Notes under the pieces: model-generated
Seen by the model: the letters and a program-made list of their open reading frames with translations, nothing else
Database searches by the model: none
Told to the model about the DNA's origin: nothing
Translations under genes and position numbers: made by a program
Part shown: in pieces, positions 27,054 through 36,022 of the stretch
Position numbering within the stretch: the first letter of the stretch is position 1
How the letters are laid out: each line of letters begins with the position of its first letter
Assembly: GCA_016708345.1 (NCBI GenBank)
Contig: JADJFX010000003.1
Span: 620,001 to 684,000 of the forward strand
Origin: Candidatus Rhodoferax bjergmarkensis
GTDB taxonomy: Bacteria > Pseudomonadota > Gammaproteobacteria > Burkholderiales > Burkholderiaceae_C
DNA: 64,000 nucleotides
Reading direction: 5' to 3'

Positions 27054-27476
27054 ATGCACAGCGCCCCAGCGGTCAGTTATCCGGTGGGGCGTTCTCGTTT
27101 TCAGGCCGGGCTTTTGCTTGCATTGGGTCTGTGCGGGGTGCTTGTTGGCCTGCTTTGGCGAGACCCAGCGGGCCTGTTCAGTGGTTGGCAGATTGTTTTT
27201 GCCCTGTTGTTTTTTGCTGCTTGGCTCAATGCGATAAACGCTTGGCGGCGTTCGCCAGCGGGGCATTTGCGCTGGGATGCAAAGGCATGGAGTTGGATGG
27301 CTGAGCAGACCAAGCCATGTGCTGGTCTGAAAGTTCATCTTGACCTGCAGTTTTGCCTGCTGGTGAGTGTGGTGCTGGAAGATGGCAAGCGCTTGTGGCT
27401 TTGGCCTGAACGTAGAGCTGATGGACTTCAGTGGCCAGCATTGCGCCGGGCTGTGTTTTGTACACCTAGCGCGTAA
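27054..27476 (+). CDS. Small membrane protein, YgfX-like by layout
   Basis: 140 residues. Two hydrophobic helices (about 20-36 and 48-62) are separated by WRDPAGLFSGW, and a basic, Trp-rich soluble tail contains HLRWDAKAWSW. The layout recalls YgfX/CptA-type small membrane proteins often found after fabF and before rpoE in related bacteria, but similarity by eye is weak. Function unknown. Confidence 0.65.
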   Translation: MHSAPAVSYPVGRSRFQAGLLLALGLCGVLVGLLWRDPAGLFSGWQIVFALLFFAAWLNAINAWRRSPAGHLRWDAKAWSWMAEQTKPCAGLKVHLDLQFCLLVSVVLEDGKRLWLWPERRADGLQWPALRRAVFCTPSA

Positions 27477-27565
27477 ACTTCCGCAACTCGCGGGTCGTCT
27501 CTTGCTTAAATACCAAAAGGCCCCACATGACGGCACGTGTTCATTTGTTTTGCAAAGAAAGGTCG

Positions 27566-29041
27566 ATGATGATTCAAGTCGGTTGGAAAAAGTTGCACGC
27601 ATGTGTTCTTTCGGGCGTTCTGGTGGCCAGTGCAGCGGTTTCGTTCGCGTTGGTGCCCGTCTCATCTGCTGTGGCGCAGGTGAGGTCCTTGCCAGACTTT
27701 ACGGATCTCGTAGAGCAGGTCGGGCCCTCAGTGGTGAATATTCGCACACTTGAAAAAGTCTCTTCACGCGGCGGCTTCGGTGGTGGTTCTGACGAAGAAA
27801 TGCTGGAATTCTTCCGTCGGTTCGGCTTGCCCATGCCCAATGTGCCTCGCCAAGGCCCCCGTCCGAATCGACCACATCCCCAAGATGAAGATCAGCCGCG
27901 GGGTGTGGGCTCCGGTTTCATTTTGTCATCGGATGGTCTGATCATGACCAATGCCCATGTGGTTGACGGAGCCGATGAAGTGATTGTGACGCTGACGGAC
28001 AAGCGTGAATTCAAGGCCAAAATCATAGGTGCCGACAAGCGCAGTGATGTGGCGGTGGTCAAGATAGATGCCGCTGGCCTTGCTGCCGTCAAAGTTGGCG
28101 ATGTGAATCGCCTCAAAGTGGGTGAGTGGGTGATGGCCATCGGCTCCCCTTTTGGGCTGGAAAACACGGTGACGGCTGGCATTGTCAGTGCCAAGCAACG
28201 TGATACCGGTGAGTATCTGCCGTTCATTCAGACCGATGTCGCCATTAATCCTGGCAATTCTGGTGGTCCGCTGATCAATATGCGCGGGGAAGTAGTGGGG
28301 ATCAACAGCCAAATCTATTCTCGCTCTGGCGGCTCCATGGGTATCTCATTCGCCATTCCGATGGACGAGGCCGTGCGGGTGAGTGAGCAGCTGCGTGCGA
28401 GTGGCCGCGTCTCACGTGGTCGCATTGGTGTGCAGATTGACCAAGTCACCAAAGAAGTCGCCGAGTCGATTGGCCTTGGCAAAGCTCAGGGCGCACTGGT
28501 GCGCAGTGTCGAGCCTGGTGCGCCAGCCGAAAAAGCTGGCGTTGAGGCGGGGGACATCATCACCCGGTTCGACGGCAAGGTGGTGGAGAAGTCGAGTGAC
28601 CTGCCGCGCATGGTTGGTGGCACCAAGCCTGGCACCCGAAGCGTATTGACCGTTTTTCGGCGTGGTGCGCACAAGGACTTGACGGTGACGATTGCCGAAG
28701 TCGAGGCCGACAAGCCGACGCGCAAAGCATCCGACAAGGAGGACAAACCCAAAGCCTCGACAGCTGGTCAGGCCATTGGTTTGGCGGTGAGCGACGTGAC
28801 CGATGCCCAGAAGAAAGAACTCAAGATCAAGGGTGGTGTGCGGGTTGACGTGGCCAGTGATGCAGCCGCACGGGCCGGGTTGCGTGAGGGTGATGTGATT
28901 GTTCAAATCGACAACAAAGAACTTGCCAATGTCAAGGAGTTTGAGGCAGCGGTGTCAAAACTCGACAAGAACAAAAACATCAATGTGTTGTTTCGCCGGG
29001 GTGCGTGGGCCCAATACGCAGTGATCAAACCGGCGCGTTAA
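27566..29041 (+). CDS. degQ: DegQ/MucD family periplasmic serine protease
   Basis: 491 residues from ATG 27566, with GAAAGG six bases upstream. A signal peptide (about 1-37, ending SSAVAQ) leads to a trypsin-like domain with His in MTNAHVVDG, Asp in KRSDVAVVKI and Ser in INPGNSGGPL, then two PDZ domains (RGRIGVQIDQV and about residues 385-480). HtrA proteases handle misfolded envelope proteins. In relatives this gene ends an rpoE-rseA-rseB-mucD operon. Here those genes are missing, so its control may differ. Confidence 0.95.
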   Translation: MMIQVGWKKLHACVLSGVLVASAAVSFALVPVSSAVAQVRSLPDFTDLVEQVGPSVVNIRTLEKVSSRGGFGGGSDEEMLEFFRRFGLPMPNVPRQGPRPNRPHPQDEDQPRGVGSGFILSSDGLIMTNAHVVDGADEVIVTLTDKREFKAKIIGADKRSDVAVVKIDAAGLAAVKVGDVNRLKVGEWVMAIGSPFGLENTVTAGIVSAKQRDTGEYLPFIQTDVAINPGNSGGPLINMRGEVVGINSQIYSRSGGSMGISFAIPMDEAVRVSEQLRASGRVSRGRIGVQIDQVTKEVAESIGLGKAQGALVRSVEPGAPAEKAGVEAGDIITRFDGKVVEKSSDLPRMVGGTKPGTRSVLTVFRRGAHKDLTVTIAEVEADKPTRKASDKEDKPKASTAGQAIGLAVSDVTDAQKKELKIKGGVRVDVASDAAARAGLREGDVIVQIDNKELANVKEFEAAVSKLDKNKNINVLFRRGAWAQYAVIKPAR

Positions 29042-29071
29042 CTGCACAATCCAGCCGTTTTACCGCGATAT

Positions 29072-29105
29072 ACCCCTAACCCGGACTCGGGTTTTGGGGT
29101 GTTTT
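29072..29105 (+). terminator. Terminator after degQ
   Basis: ACCCC-TAA-CCCG / CGGG-TTTT-GGGGT two-part stem followed by GTTTTC. Confidence 0.7.
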
Positions 29106-29561
29106 CGATACAAATCACCTTAAAAGAACGGTTCGAGAAAATCTTTTTAGGCAAAAATCAATGCATGTGTATGTGTGTATTCACTAACTTTATAAGTTAA
29201 CAAGAATGGTTTTGGTTAGAATGGCGGCAGTTCAAAGCAACATACCGGTATATTGAAAAGTCGCTTGACCATGATTCGGGATGGTGGGCGGCTGTCCACC
29301 GATGTTCCACAGTTCACCCACAAGTTGTCCAGAGTTTGCTCCACCAAGATTGTTAATAAGTTGTGTATAAAATTCTTGTTGCTCCACTGCAACGACTCAT
29401 GATGCCTGTTTTTGGGGCTGTACGTTCTAAACTTTTTGCCTACAATGAAGCTCCAACCTTCGCAGTTGCCAATGATTGTTGGTTCAGGGCGCGTCCAAAC
29501 TCGACGCGCCCTTTTTTCATTCCCCCTTTGTTTTAATTCAATCACTTAAGTGTTCTCGTTG
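29106..29561. other. AT-rich degQ-lepA intergenic region, possible small RNA
   Basis: About 450 bases with no credible gene and clearly higher A+T than its surroundings. It contains TTATAAGTTAAC, GTGTATAAAATTC and CTACAATG (possible -10 elements) and ends in a strong terminator at 29487-29517 that no coding gene precedes. The stretch of roughly 65 bases between the TACAAT at about 29451 and that terminator would suit a small RNA. lepA's own promoter must lie within or after it. Confidence 0.45.
29487..29517 (+). terminator. Orphan intrinsic terminator upstream of lepA
   Basis: GGGCGCGTC (29487-29495) pairs with GACGCGCCC (29503-29511) around a seven-base loop, followed by TTTTTT. A textbook terminator 45 bases before the lepA start. 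Confidence 0.9.
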
Positions 29562-31373
29562 ATGAATCACATCAGAAACTTTTCGATCATTGCGCACATT
29601 GATCATGGCAAATCAACGCTGGCAGACCGCTTGATCCAGCGCTGTGGCGGCCTGCAGGAGCGGGAAATGGAGGCACAGGTTCTGGACTCGATGGACATCG
29701 AGAAAGAGCGCGGTATCACCATCAAGGCGCAAACGGCGGCGCTCAAATACAAAGCGCGTGATGGCAAGGTTTACAACCTCAATCTGATTGACACGCCCGG
29801 GCATGTTGACTTCTCCTACGAAGTGAGTCGCTCGCTCTCCGCGTGTGAGGGCGCGTTGCTGGTGGTCGATGCCAGTCAGGGAGTGGAAGCGCAAACAGTG
29901 GCCAATTGCTACACCGCGCTGGAGCTCGGTGTTGAAGTGGTTCCGGTACTCAACAAGATGGATTTACCCAATGCTGACCCGGACAATGCCAAGGCAGAAA
30001 TTGAAGATGTGATTGGTATCGATGCGACCGATGCGATTGCCTGCTCGGCCAAGACCGGCATGGGCATTGACGACATTCTGGAGGCCGTGGTGGCCAGAAT
30101 CCCAGCACCCAAGGGCAACCCCGATGGACCGCTGCGCGCCATGATCGTGGACAGCTGGTTCGACGCCTACGTGGGCGTGGTGATGCTGGTGCGCGTGGTC
30201 GATGGTCGTCTGGCCAAAGGGGATCGTATCAAGATGATGGCGACGGGTGCCACTTACAACGCCGATACGCTGGGCGTCTTCACGCCGGCCAATGAGTCAC
30301 GCAACGCACTGGAGGCCGGTGAGGTGGGCTACATCATCGCCAGCATTCGCGAACTGCAGGCGGCCAAGGTGGGAGATACCATCACCCTCATCAAAACCGG
30401 TACCGGGGGTGCAGCAGCCACTGCCAACGACCCTTTGCCTGGTTTCAAGGAAATTCAACCCCAGGTGTTTGCTGGCCTGTACCCGACCGAGGCCAACCAG
30501 TACGAAGGCCTGCGTGACAGCCTGGAAAAGCTCAAGCTCAACGATTCCTCACTGCATTACGAACCCGAAGTGTCGCAGGCATTGGGTTTTGGTTTTCGAT
30601 GCGGTTTTCTGGGACTCTTGCACATGGAGATAGTGCAAGAGCGGCTGGAGCGCGAGTTTGACCAGGACTTGATCACCACGGCACCGAGTGTTGTCTACCA
30701 GGTAGTTCAAAACGACGGCACGGTGCGTATGGTTGAGAACCCCTCCAAGATGCCGGATCAGGGGCGTCTTGACGAAATTCGTGAACCCATCGTCACCGTG
30801 CACCTGTACATGCCGCAGGACTACGTGGGTGCCGTGATGACGCTGGCCAACCAAAAGCGCGGTGTGCAGATGAACATGGCCTACCATGGTCGCCAGGTCA
30901 TGCTCACGTACGAGATGCCGCTGGCTGAAATTGTGCTGGACTTTTTCGACAAGCTCAAATCAGTCTCGCGTGGTTATGCGTCCATGGACTACGAGTTCAA
31001 GGAGTACCGCACCGCCGATGTGGTCAAGGTTGATATTTTGCTCAACGGTGAGAAGGTGGATGCGCTGTCCATCATCGTTCACCGCTCACAGTCACAGTAC
31101 CGCGGGCGGGCCGTGGTGGCCAAGATGCGCGAGGTCATTTCCCGTCAGATGTACGACGTTGCGATTCAGGCTGCCATCGGGGCCAACATCATTGCGCGTG
31201 AGACAATCAAAGCGCTGCGCAAGAACGTGATTGCCAAGTGTTATGGCGGCGATATTTCACGCAAACGCAAGCTCCTTGACAAACAAAAAGAAGGCAAAAA
31301 ACGCATGAAGCAAATCGGTTCGGTCGAGGTTCCACAAGAGGCCTTCTTGGCCATTTTGCAGGTGGACAACTGA
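29562..31373 (+). CDS. lepA: Elongation factor 4 (LepA)
   Basis: 603 residues from MNHIRNFSIIAHIDHGKSTL. GTPase motifs are AHIDHGKST (G1), DTPGHVDF (G3) and NKMDLPNADP (G4). The LepA-specific C-terminal domain ends KKRMKQIGSVEVPQEAFLAIL. It back-translocates or remodels stalled ribosomes. The GTG at 29550 is in frame but the family begins at MNHIRN. Its TGA overlaps the lepB ATG by one base. Confidence 0.97.
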   Translation: MNHIRNFSIIAHIDHGKSTLADRLIQRCGGLQEREMEAQVLDSMDIEKERGITIKAQTAALKYKARDGKVYNLNLIDTPGHVDFSYEVSRSLSACEGALLVVDASQGVEAQTVANCYTALELGVEVVPVLNKMDLPNADPDNAKAEIEDVIGIDATDAIACSAKTGMGIDDILEAVVARIPAPKGNPDGPLRAMIVDSWFDAYVGVVMLVRVVDGRLAKGDRIKMMATGATYNADTLGVFTPANESRNALEAGEVGYIIASIRELQAAKVGDTITLIKTGTGGAAATANDPLPGFKEIQPQVFAGLYPTEANQYEGLRDSLEKLKLNDSSLHYEPEVSQALGFGFRCGFLGLLHMEIVQERLEREFDQDLITTAPSVVYQVVQNDGTVRMVENPSKMPDQGRLDEIREPIVTVHLYMPQDYVGAVMTLANQKRGVQMNMAYHGRQVMLTYEMPLAEIVLDFFDKLKSVSRGYASMDYEFKEYRTADVVKVDILLNGEKVDALSIIVHRSQSQYRGRAVVAKMREVISRQMYDVAIQAAIGANIIARETIKALRKNVIAKCYGGDISRKRKLLDKQKEGKKRMKQIGSVEVPQEAFLAILQVDN

Positions 31374-32338
31374 TGCAAGTTCTGACCTCTTTTGTTCTGG
31401 CAGCTTTTGCTGGTTATGCCGGAGCTTGGTATTTAGGGCTGGTCGATGGCAACTTCGCGCTGCTGCTGTTTCTGGCCACCGTGGTGACCGGTATTTACTG
31501 GCTGGCCGAGCGTTTCGTTTTTTTGCCCAAGCGTCAACAGGCAGCTGCCTTGCTGGAAGCCGAAGCCAGCCGGCGGCGTGAAGAGCTCACCAAGCTGGGC
31601 ATCAGCCAAGTCGATGGTGATATTACCGAAGCCCGCCAACGTATCCTGGCACAGCCTTGGTGGCTGGACTGGACTGCTGGTCTCTTTCCGGTGATCATCG
31701 CCGTGTTTTTGTTACGCTCGTTCCTGTTCGAACCTTTCAAGATTCCTTCCGGCTCCATGATCCCGACTTTGCTGGTGGGCGACCTGATTCTGGTGAATAA
31801 ATTCCATTACGGCGTGCGCTTGCCAGTGATCAACCTCAAGATCACCGAGGGCAACAAGCCCCAGCGCGGTGATGTGATGGTGTTTCGCTACCCGCCCAGG
31901 CCAAGTCTGGACTACATCAAGCGCGTGGTTGGCACACCGGGTGATGAAGTCGCCTATTTGAACAAGCGCCTCACAGTCAATGGCCAGGTCATCGAAACCG
32001 TTGCGGTGCCAGAGTTTTTTGACGAAGACGCAATGCGTTACTTCAAGCAGTACCAAGAAACCCTGGGCGAGCATAAGCACGGCATCCTCAACGATGACAG
32101 TCGGCCTGCTTTTGTGCCCGGTGTCAGTGATTTTGTTTTTAAAAACAATTGCCGCTACAGTGTCGAAGGTGTCGTGTGCAAAGTGCCCGAAGGTCATTAC
32201 TTCATGATGGGTGATAACCGCGATAATTCGCTCGATTCACGCTACTGGGGTTTTGTGCCAGACCAAAATATTGTCGGTAAGGCGTTTTTTGTCTGGATGA
32301 ATTTTGGTAGTTTGAAGCGCATCGGCGCTTTCAATTAA
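31373..32338 (+). CDS. lepB: Signal peptidase I
   Basis: 321 residues. Two membrane helices near the N-terminus (about 1-45 and 98-118) are separated by a charged loop. Catalytic Ser lies in IPSGSMIPTLLVGD, catalytic Lys in DYIKRVVGTPGDE and the box III/IV motif in MGDNRDNSLDSRYWG. It cleaves Sec and Tat leader peptides at the outer face of the inner membrane. Cotranscribed with lepA. Confidence 0.96.
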   Translation: MQVLTSFVLAAFAGYAGAWYLGLVDGNFALLLFLATVVTGIYWLAERFVFLPKRQQAAALLEAEASRRREELTKLGISQVDGDITEARQRILAQPWWLDWTAGLFPVIIAVFLLRSFLFEPFKIPSGSMIPTLLVGDLILVNKFHYGVRLPVINLKITEGNKPQRGDVMVFRYPPRPSLDYIKRVVGTPGDEVAYLNKRLTVNGQVIETVAVPEFFDEDAMRYFKQYQETLGEHKHGILNDDSRPAFVPGVSDFVFKNNCRYSVEGVVCKVPEGHYFMMGDNRDNSLDSRYWGFVPDQNIVGKAFFVWMNFGSLKRIGAFN

Positions 32339-32367
32339 ATATTGTTCAATGCATGAAGGGGAAACGT

Positions 32368-32721
32368 ATGGCGGTTCAATTCAGGTCAAGACAGCGTGGT
32401 ATGTCTTTGGTGGGACTCATCTTTGTGGGCGGTTCGCTGGCCTGTCTGGGGTTGGTTGCTGCCCAGGTGTTTCCGACCTTTATGGAGTTTAAAGCCATCG
32501 AAAAAGCCGCCAACAAAGCCAAAGAAGGTAGTTCGGTGGCCGATGTGCGTGCCATTTTCGATCGGGCCAGCGCTGTTGACGACATCAAATCCATCCAGGG
32601 CAAAGACCTCGAAGTGACCAAGGCGGGTGACAAGATCGTTGTCAAGTTTGCCTATGAGCGCGAGATCCATTTGGCAGGTCCTGGGTATCTGACGCTGAAA
32701 TACGCAGGTCAATCCAAGTAA
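32368..32721 (+). CDS. DUF4845 single-pass membrane protein
   Basis: 117 residues. After SRQRGMSLVGLIFVGG, a type IV-pilin-like hydrophobic start, comes an extracytoplasmic alpha/beta domain. DUF4845 proteins are regularly found between lepB and rnc in Betaproteobacteria and their function is unknown. ATG 32368 is preferred to 32353 because AAGGGG is seven bases upstream. Confidence 0.85.
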   Translation: MAVQFRSRQRGMSLVGLIFVGGSLACLGLVAAQVFPTFMEFKAIEKAANKAKEGSSVADVRAIFDRASAVDDIKSIQGKDLEVTKAGDKIVVKFAYEREIHLAGPGYLTLKYAGQSK

Positions 32722-32744
32722 CAAGTCGGTAAGGATAGCGGCGC

Positions 32745-33431
32745 GTGAATGATGGTTTGATGGCCTTGCAACGTCGCTTGCAGCATGAATTTACCAAGAT
32801 CGGTTTGCTGAGTCAGGCCCTGACGCACCGCAGTTTTTCTGTGGATCACAATGAGCGGCTGGAGTTCTTGGGTGATTCAGTGTTGAACCTGGCGGTGGCC
32901 GATTTACTATATGAGCGGCTCAGTGCCTTGCCAGAAGGTGATTTGTCCCGCGTGCGCGCCAATTTGGTCAAACAAGACACGCTGCATCAACTGGCCATTG
33001 GCCTGAATTTGCCGGAAGTCATTCGGCTGGGCGAAGGAGAGGCGCGCTCTGGCGGACACAAGCGGCCTTCCATTTTGGCCGATGCTTTGGAAGCCGTCAT
33101 TGGTGCGGTTTATCTGGATGCCGGTTTTGCGGCGGCACAAAGATTGGTCCAACGCCTGTACAAAGGCTTGGAAATCAACCCCGAAATGGATGCCATTGGC
33201 AAAGACCCCAAGACCGAACTGCAGGAGTGGTTGCAGGGCCGAAGAATGAAGCTGCCGCAGTACCGGGTGGTGGCCACGCTGGGCATGGCGCATAAACAGA
33301 CCTTTGACGTGGAGTGTGAAATCACCGAACTCGGTTTGGCCGAGCGTGGCATAGGCGGATCACGCCGCGCTGGTGAACAGGCCGCAGCGCTGGCCATGCT
33401 CCAAACACTCAAAACCAAGGCAAAACCATGA
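32745..33431 (+). CDS. rnc: Ribonuclease III
   Basis: 228 residues with the signature NERLEFLGDSVLNLAVADLL, the second metal residues in LADALEAVIGAVYLDAG and a C-terminal double-stranded RNA-binding domain (DPKTELQEWLQGR to AAALAMLQTL). GTG start with AAGGAT upstream. It processes rRNA precursors and cuts RNA duplexes. Its stop overlaps the era ATG as ATGA. Confidence 0.97.
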   Translation: MNDGLMALQRRLQHEFTKIGLLSQALTHRSFSVDHNERLEFLGDSVLNLAVADLLYERLSALPEGDLSRVRANLVKQDTLHQLAIGLNLPEVIRLGEGEARSGGHKRPSILADALEAVIGAVYLDAGFAAAQRLVQRLYKGLEINPEMDAIGKDPKTELQEWLQGRRMKLPQYRVVATLGMAHKQTFDVECEITELGLAERGIGGSRRAGEQAAALAMLQTLKTKAKP

Positions 33432-34444
33432 ATGCTCCTAAAAATATAGCTGATGACGCAGATTCCACGGGCGCTGAGGGTCAAATTGATCTTGAAAGCA
33501 TGCTCAAGGGCATGCGCCGTGCAACGCCAGCGGATGATGCGCCAGCTGGCCAGCGCTGCGGCCTGATCGCCATTGTTGGCAAGCCCAATGTCGGCAAGTC
33601 CACCCTGCTCAACGCGCTGGTGGGGCAAAAAATCAGCATCACCTCACGCAAGGCGCAAACCACGCGCCACCGCATCACCGGCATGCACACCCAGGGTGCG
33701 ACGCAGTTTGTGTTTGTCGATACGCCGGGTTTCCAGACCCGCCACAACAACGCCCTGAACCGTTCCCTCAACAAAACCGTGATGGGTGCGGTGGGGGATG
33801 TGGACCTGATTCTGTTTGTGGTGGAAGCGGGCATGTTCAACCAGGCCGATGCCAAAGTGCTGGCGCTGTTTGATTCAGGCATCCCCACACTGCTGGTGGC
33901 CAACAAGTTTGACCAGATTCACCGCCGTGGCGACATTGCCCCGTGGCTGCAGGAGATGCAACAGAAACATGCTTTTGCCGAATTTGTACCCATGTCGGCC
34001 AAAAATGCCAAAGACATCGAACGCCTCTTGGGCATTTGCGAAAAATACCTGCCCGAGCAAGCCTGGTGGTACGCCGAAGACGAGCTGACCGACCGCAGCG
34101 AAAAATTCCTGGCCAGCGAGACGGTGCGCGAAAAACTCTTTCGCCTGACGGGTGACGAGTTGCCCTATACGTCCACGGTGGTCATCGACAAGTTTGAGGA
34201 AGAAGCCGGTCGCGGCAAGCAAAAGCGCTTGCTCAAAATTGCCGCCACCATTGTGGTGGAGCGCGACACCCACAAGGCCATGGTCATTGGCGACAAAGGC
34301 GAGCGCATCAAGCGCATTGGCACTGAAACCCGGGTCGAGCTGGAAAAATTGCTGGATGCCAAAGTCTTCATCGAACTGTGGGTCAAGGTGCGCTCCGGCT
34401 GGGCCGATGACGAAGCGCGGGTGCGCAGTTTCGGTTACCAATAA
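33428..34444 (+). CDS. era: GTPase Era with repeat-derived N-terminal extension
   Basis: 338 residues. The GTPase domain has GKPNVGKSTL (G1), VDTPGFQTR (G3) and NKFDQI (G4), and a KH domain has VERDTHKAMVIGDKGERIK. Era binds 16S rRNA during 30S assembly. The canonical protein begins about residue 43 (RCGLIAIVGKPN). The first 20 or so codons, starting two codons after the ATG, are a copy of the dispersed repeat, giving NAPKNIADDADSTGAEG. The ATGA overlap with rnc fixes this start. Confidence 0.96.
   Translation: MNAPKNIADDADSTGAEGQIDLESMLKGMRRATPADDAPAGQRCGLIAIVGKPNVGKSTLLNALVGQKISITSRKAQTTRHRITGMHTQGATQFVFVDTPGFQTRHNNALNRSLNKTVMGAVGDVDLILFVVEAGMFNQADAKVLALFDSGIPTLLVANKFDQIHRRGDIAPWLQEMQQKHAFAEFVPMSAKNAKDIERLLGICEKYLPEQAWWYAEDELTDRSEKFLASETVREKLFRLTGDELPYTSTVVIDKFEEEAGRGKQKRLLKIAATIVVERDTHKAMVIGDKGERIKRIGTETRVELEKLLDAKVFIELWVKVRSGWADDEARVRSFGYQ
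33434..33490 (+). repeat. Dispersed palindromic repeat, copy 8 (5' end of era)
   Basis: The core GCTCCTAAAAATATAGC (33434-33450) is followed by TGATGACGCAGATTCCACGG, GCGCTGAGGG and TCAAATTGAT. Confidence 0.78.
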
Positions 34445-34455
34445 ACCTTCACGGC

Positions 34456-35205
34456 GTGGCTGCCAAACGCATCTCTGACGAACCCGCTTTCGTCCTGCAC
34501 CGCTACGACTGGAGCGAGTCCAGTCTGATTCTGGAGGTGTTCACCCGCCACCACGGGCGCATTGCGCTGGTGGCCAAGGGTGCCAAGCGGCCCAGCTCCA
34601 GCTTTCGCCCCATTTTGCTGCCCTTGCAGCCGCTGCACCTGTCCTTTGGCGGCGATGCTGAAATCCGCACCCTCAAAGCCGCCGAATGGCAGGGCGGCCA
34701 CGTGATGCCTACGGGCGATGCGCTGATGTCCGGCTACTACCTCAACGAGCTGATTTTGTTGCTGCTGGCGCGTGACGACCCGCACCCGGCCCTGTTTGAT
34801 GTGTATGCCAACGTGGTGCAGGTGATAGCTTCCGAGCACGGCGAGGCCCTGCAATCCGCCCTGCGCGCGTTTGAGCTGCTGCTGCTGCGCGAAATTGGCC
34901 TCTTGCCGATGCTCGATGCCCAGACCATGACCCTGGCCAGCTTGGAGCCGCACACCCCTTACAGCCTGGTGCCCGAGGGCGGGCTGCGCCAAACCAACGC
35001 CAACGACCGGGCCAGCCTGCGTGGCGAGCAGTGGCTCAAGCTGCAGCAGTCGCTGCATGAGCGTGCACCGTTCACCGCCACCTTGCGCGCCTGCTCGGAA
35101 GTGATGCTCGAACTCAAGCCCCAGTTGCGCGCCTTGCTCAATTACCATTGCGGGGTGGGCACCTTGCGCACACGGCAGATGATGATTGATCTGCAATCCC
35201 TCTAA
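34456..35205 (+). CDS. recO: DNA repair protein RecO
   Basis: 249 residues. N-terminal OB-fold starts AFVLHRYDWSESSLILEVFT, with the typical VAKGAKRPSS loop, and a helical C-terminal half has ELILLLLARDDPHPALFDVY. RecO works with RecR in loading RecA at gaps. GTG start. Part of era-recO-pdxJ-acpS. Confidence 0.94.
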   Translation: MAAKRISDEPAFVLHRYDWSESSLILEVFTRHHGRIALVAKGAKRPSSSFRPILLPLQPLHLSFGGDAEIRTLKAAEWQGGHVMPTGDALMSGYYLNELILLLLARDDPHPALFDVYANVVQVIASEHGEALQSALRAFELLLLREIGLLPMLDAQTMTLASLEPHTPYSLVPEGGLRQTNANDRASLRGEQWLKLQQSLHERAPFTATLRACSEVMLELKPQLRALLNYHCGVGTLRTRQMMIDLQSL

Positions 35206-35227
35206 CTTTTCTCGTGAGCGAGCCACC

Positions 35228-36022
35228 ATGAACACCCCACGCACAGCCCTCTCGGTCAACCTCAACAAAGTGGCGCTGGTGCGCAACACGCGCCACCTGG
35301 GCATTCCCAGCGTCACAAAGGCCGCTACTTTGTGCCTGCAAGCCGGTGCCAACGGCATCACCGTGCATCCGCGCCCCGATGAGCGCCACATCCGCGCCCA
35401 TGATGTGCGTGAGTTGGCTGCGCTGATGCAGGCCTGGCCGGACCGGGAATACAACATCGAGGGCAACCCCTTTCACAACCTGATGGACTGCCTGCGCGAC
35501 TTGGTGGAGCGCAAGCTGCCGGTGCACCAGGTGACCTTTGTGCCCGACAGCCAGGGTCAGTTCACCAGCGACCACGGCTGGAGCTTTCCGCAGGACCTGG
35601 ATCGTCTGCGCCCGGTGATTGCACAGGCCAAGGCACTGGGTGTGCGCGTCAGCCTGTTTATGGACGCCGACGCCAGCGCCATGGCGCAAGCCAAAGCGGT
35701 GGGCGCGGACCGGGTGGAGCTTTACACCGAGCCCTATGCAGCCGCTTGGGGCACACCGCAACAAGCTAGCGAACTGGCCCGTTTTGCCCAAGCGGCACAG
35801 GCGGCGCTGGATGCAGGGCTGGGCGTCAACGCCGGGCATGACCTGAACCGCGACAACCTCAGTGCCTTCATCCAGGCGGCGCCCGGCGTGGCTGAAGTCT
35901 CCATTGGCCACGCCCTGATTGCCGACGCGCTGGAGCTGGGCTACAGCGCCACCGTGCGCGACTACCTGCGCTGCATTCAGGAAGGCCAGGCCCAAGCGAG
36001 CGCAGGGGCGCAGTCGGCGTGA
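35228..36022 (+). CDS. pdxJ: Pyridoxine 5'-phosphate synthase
   Basis: 264 residues. TIM barrel with ALSVNLNKVALVRNTR, ITVHPRPDERHIR, NIEGNP and AGHDLNRDNL. It condenses deoxyxylulose phosphate with 1-amino-acetone phosphate to give vitamin B6. The start at 35228 follows GAGCGAGCC. It overlaps the acpS GTG by four bases. Confidence 0.97.
   Translation: MNTPRTALSVNLNKVALVRNTRHLGIPSVTKAATLCLQAGANGITVHPRPDERHIRAHDVRELAALMQAWPDREYNIEGNPFHNLMDCLRDLVERKLPVHQVTFVPDSQGQFTSDHGWSFPQDLDRLRPVIAQAKALGVRVSLFMDADASAMAQAKAVGADRVELYTEPYAAAWGTPQQASELARFAQAAQAALDAGLGVNAGHDLNRDNLSAFIQAAPGVAEVSIGHALIADALELGYSATVRDYLRCIQEGQAQASAGAQSA

Noticed and set aside
29270..29360. DnaA-box-like words (TTGTCCAGA, GTTCCACAG) suggesting an origin
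   Set aside because: Only imperfect matches, no dnaA, dnaN or cluster of true boxes nearby.
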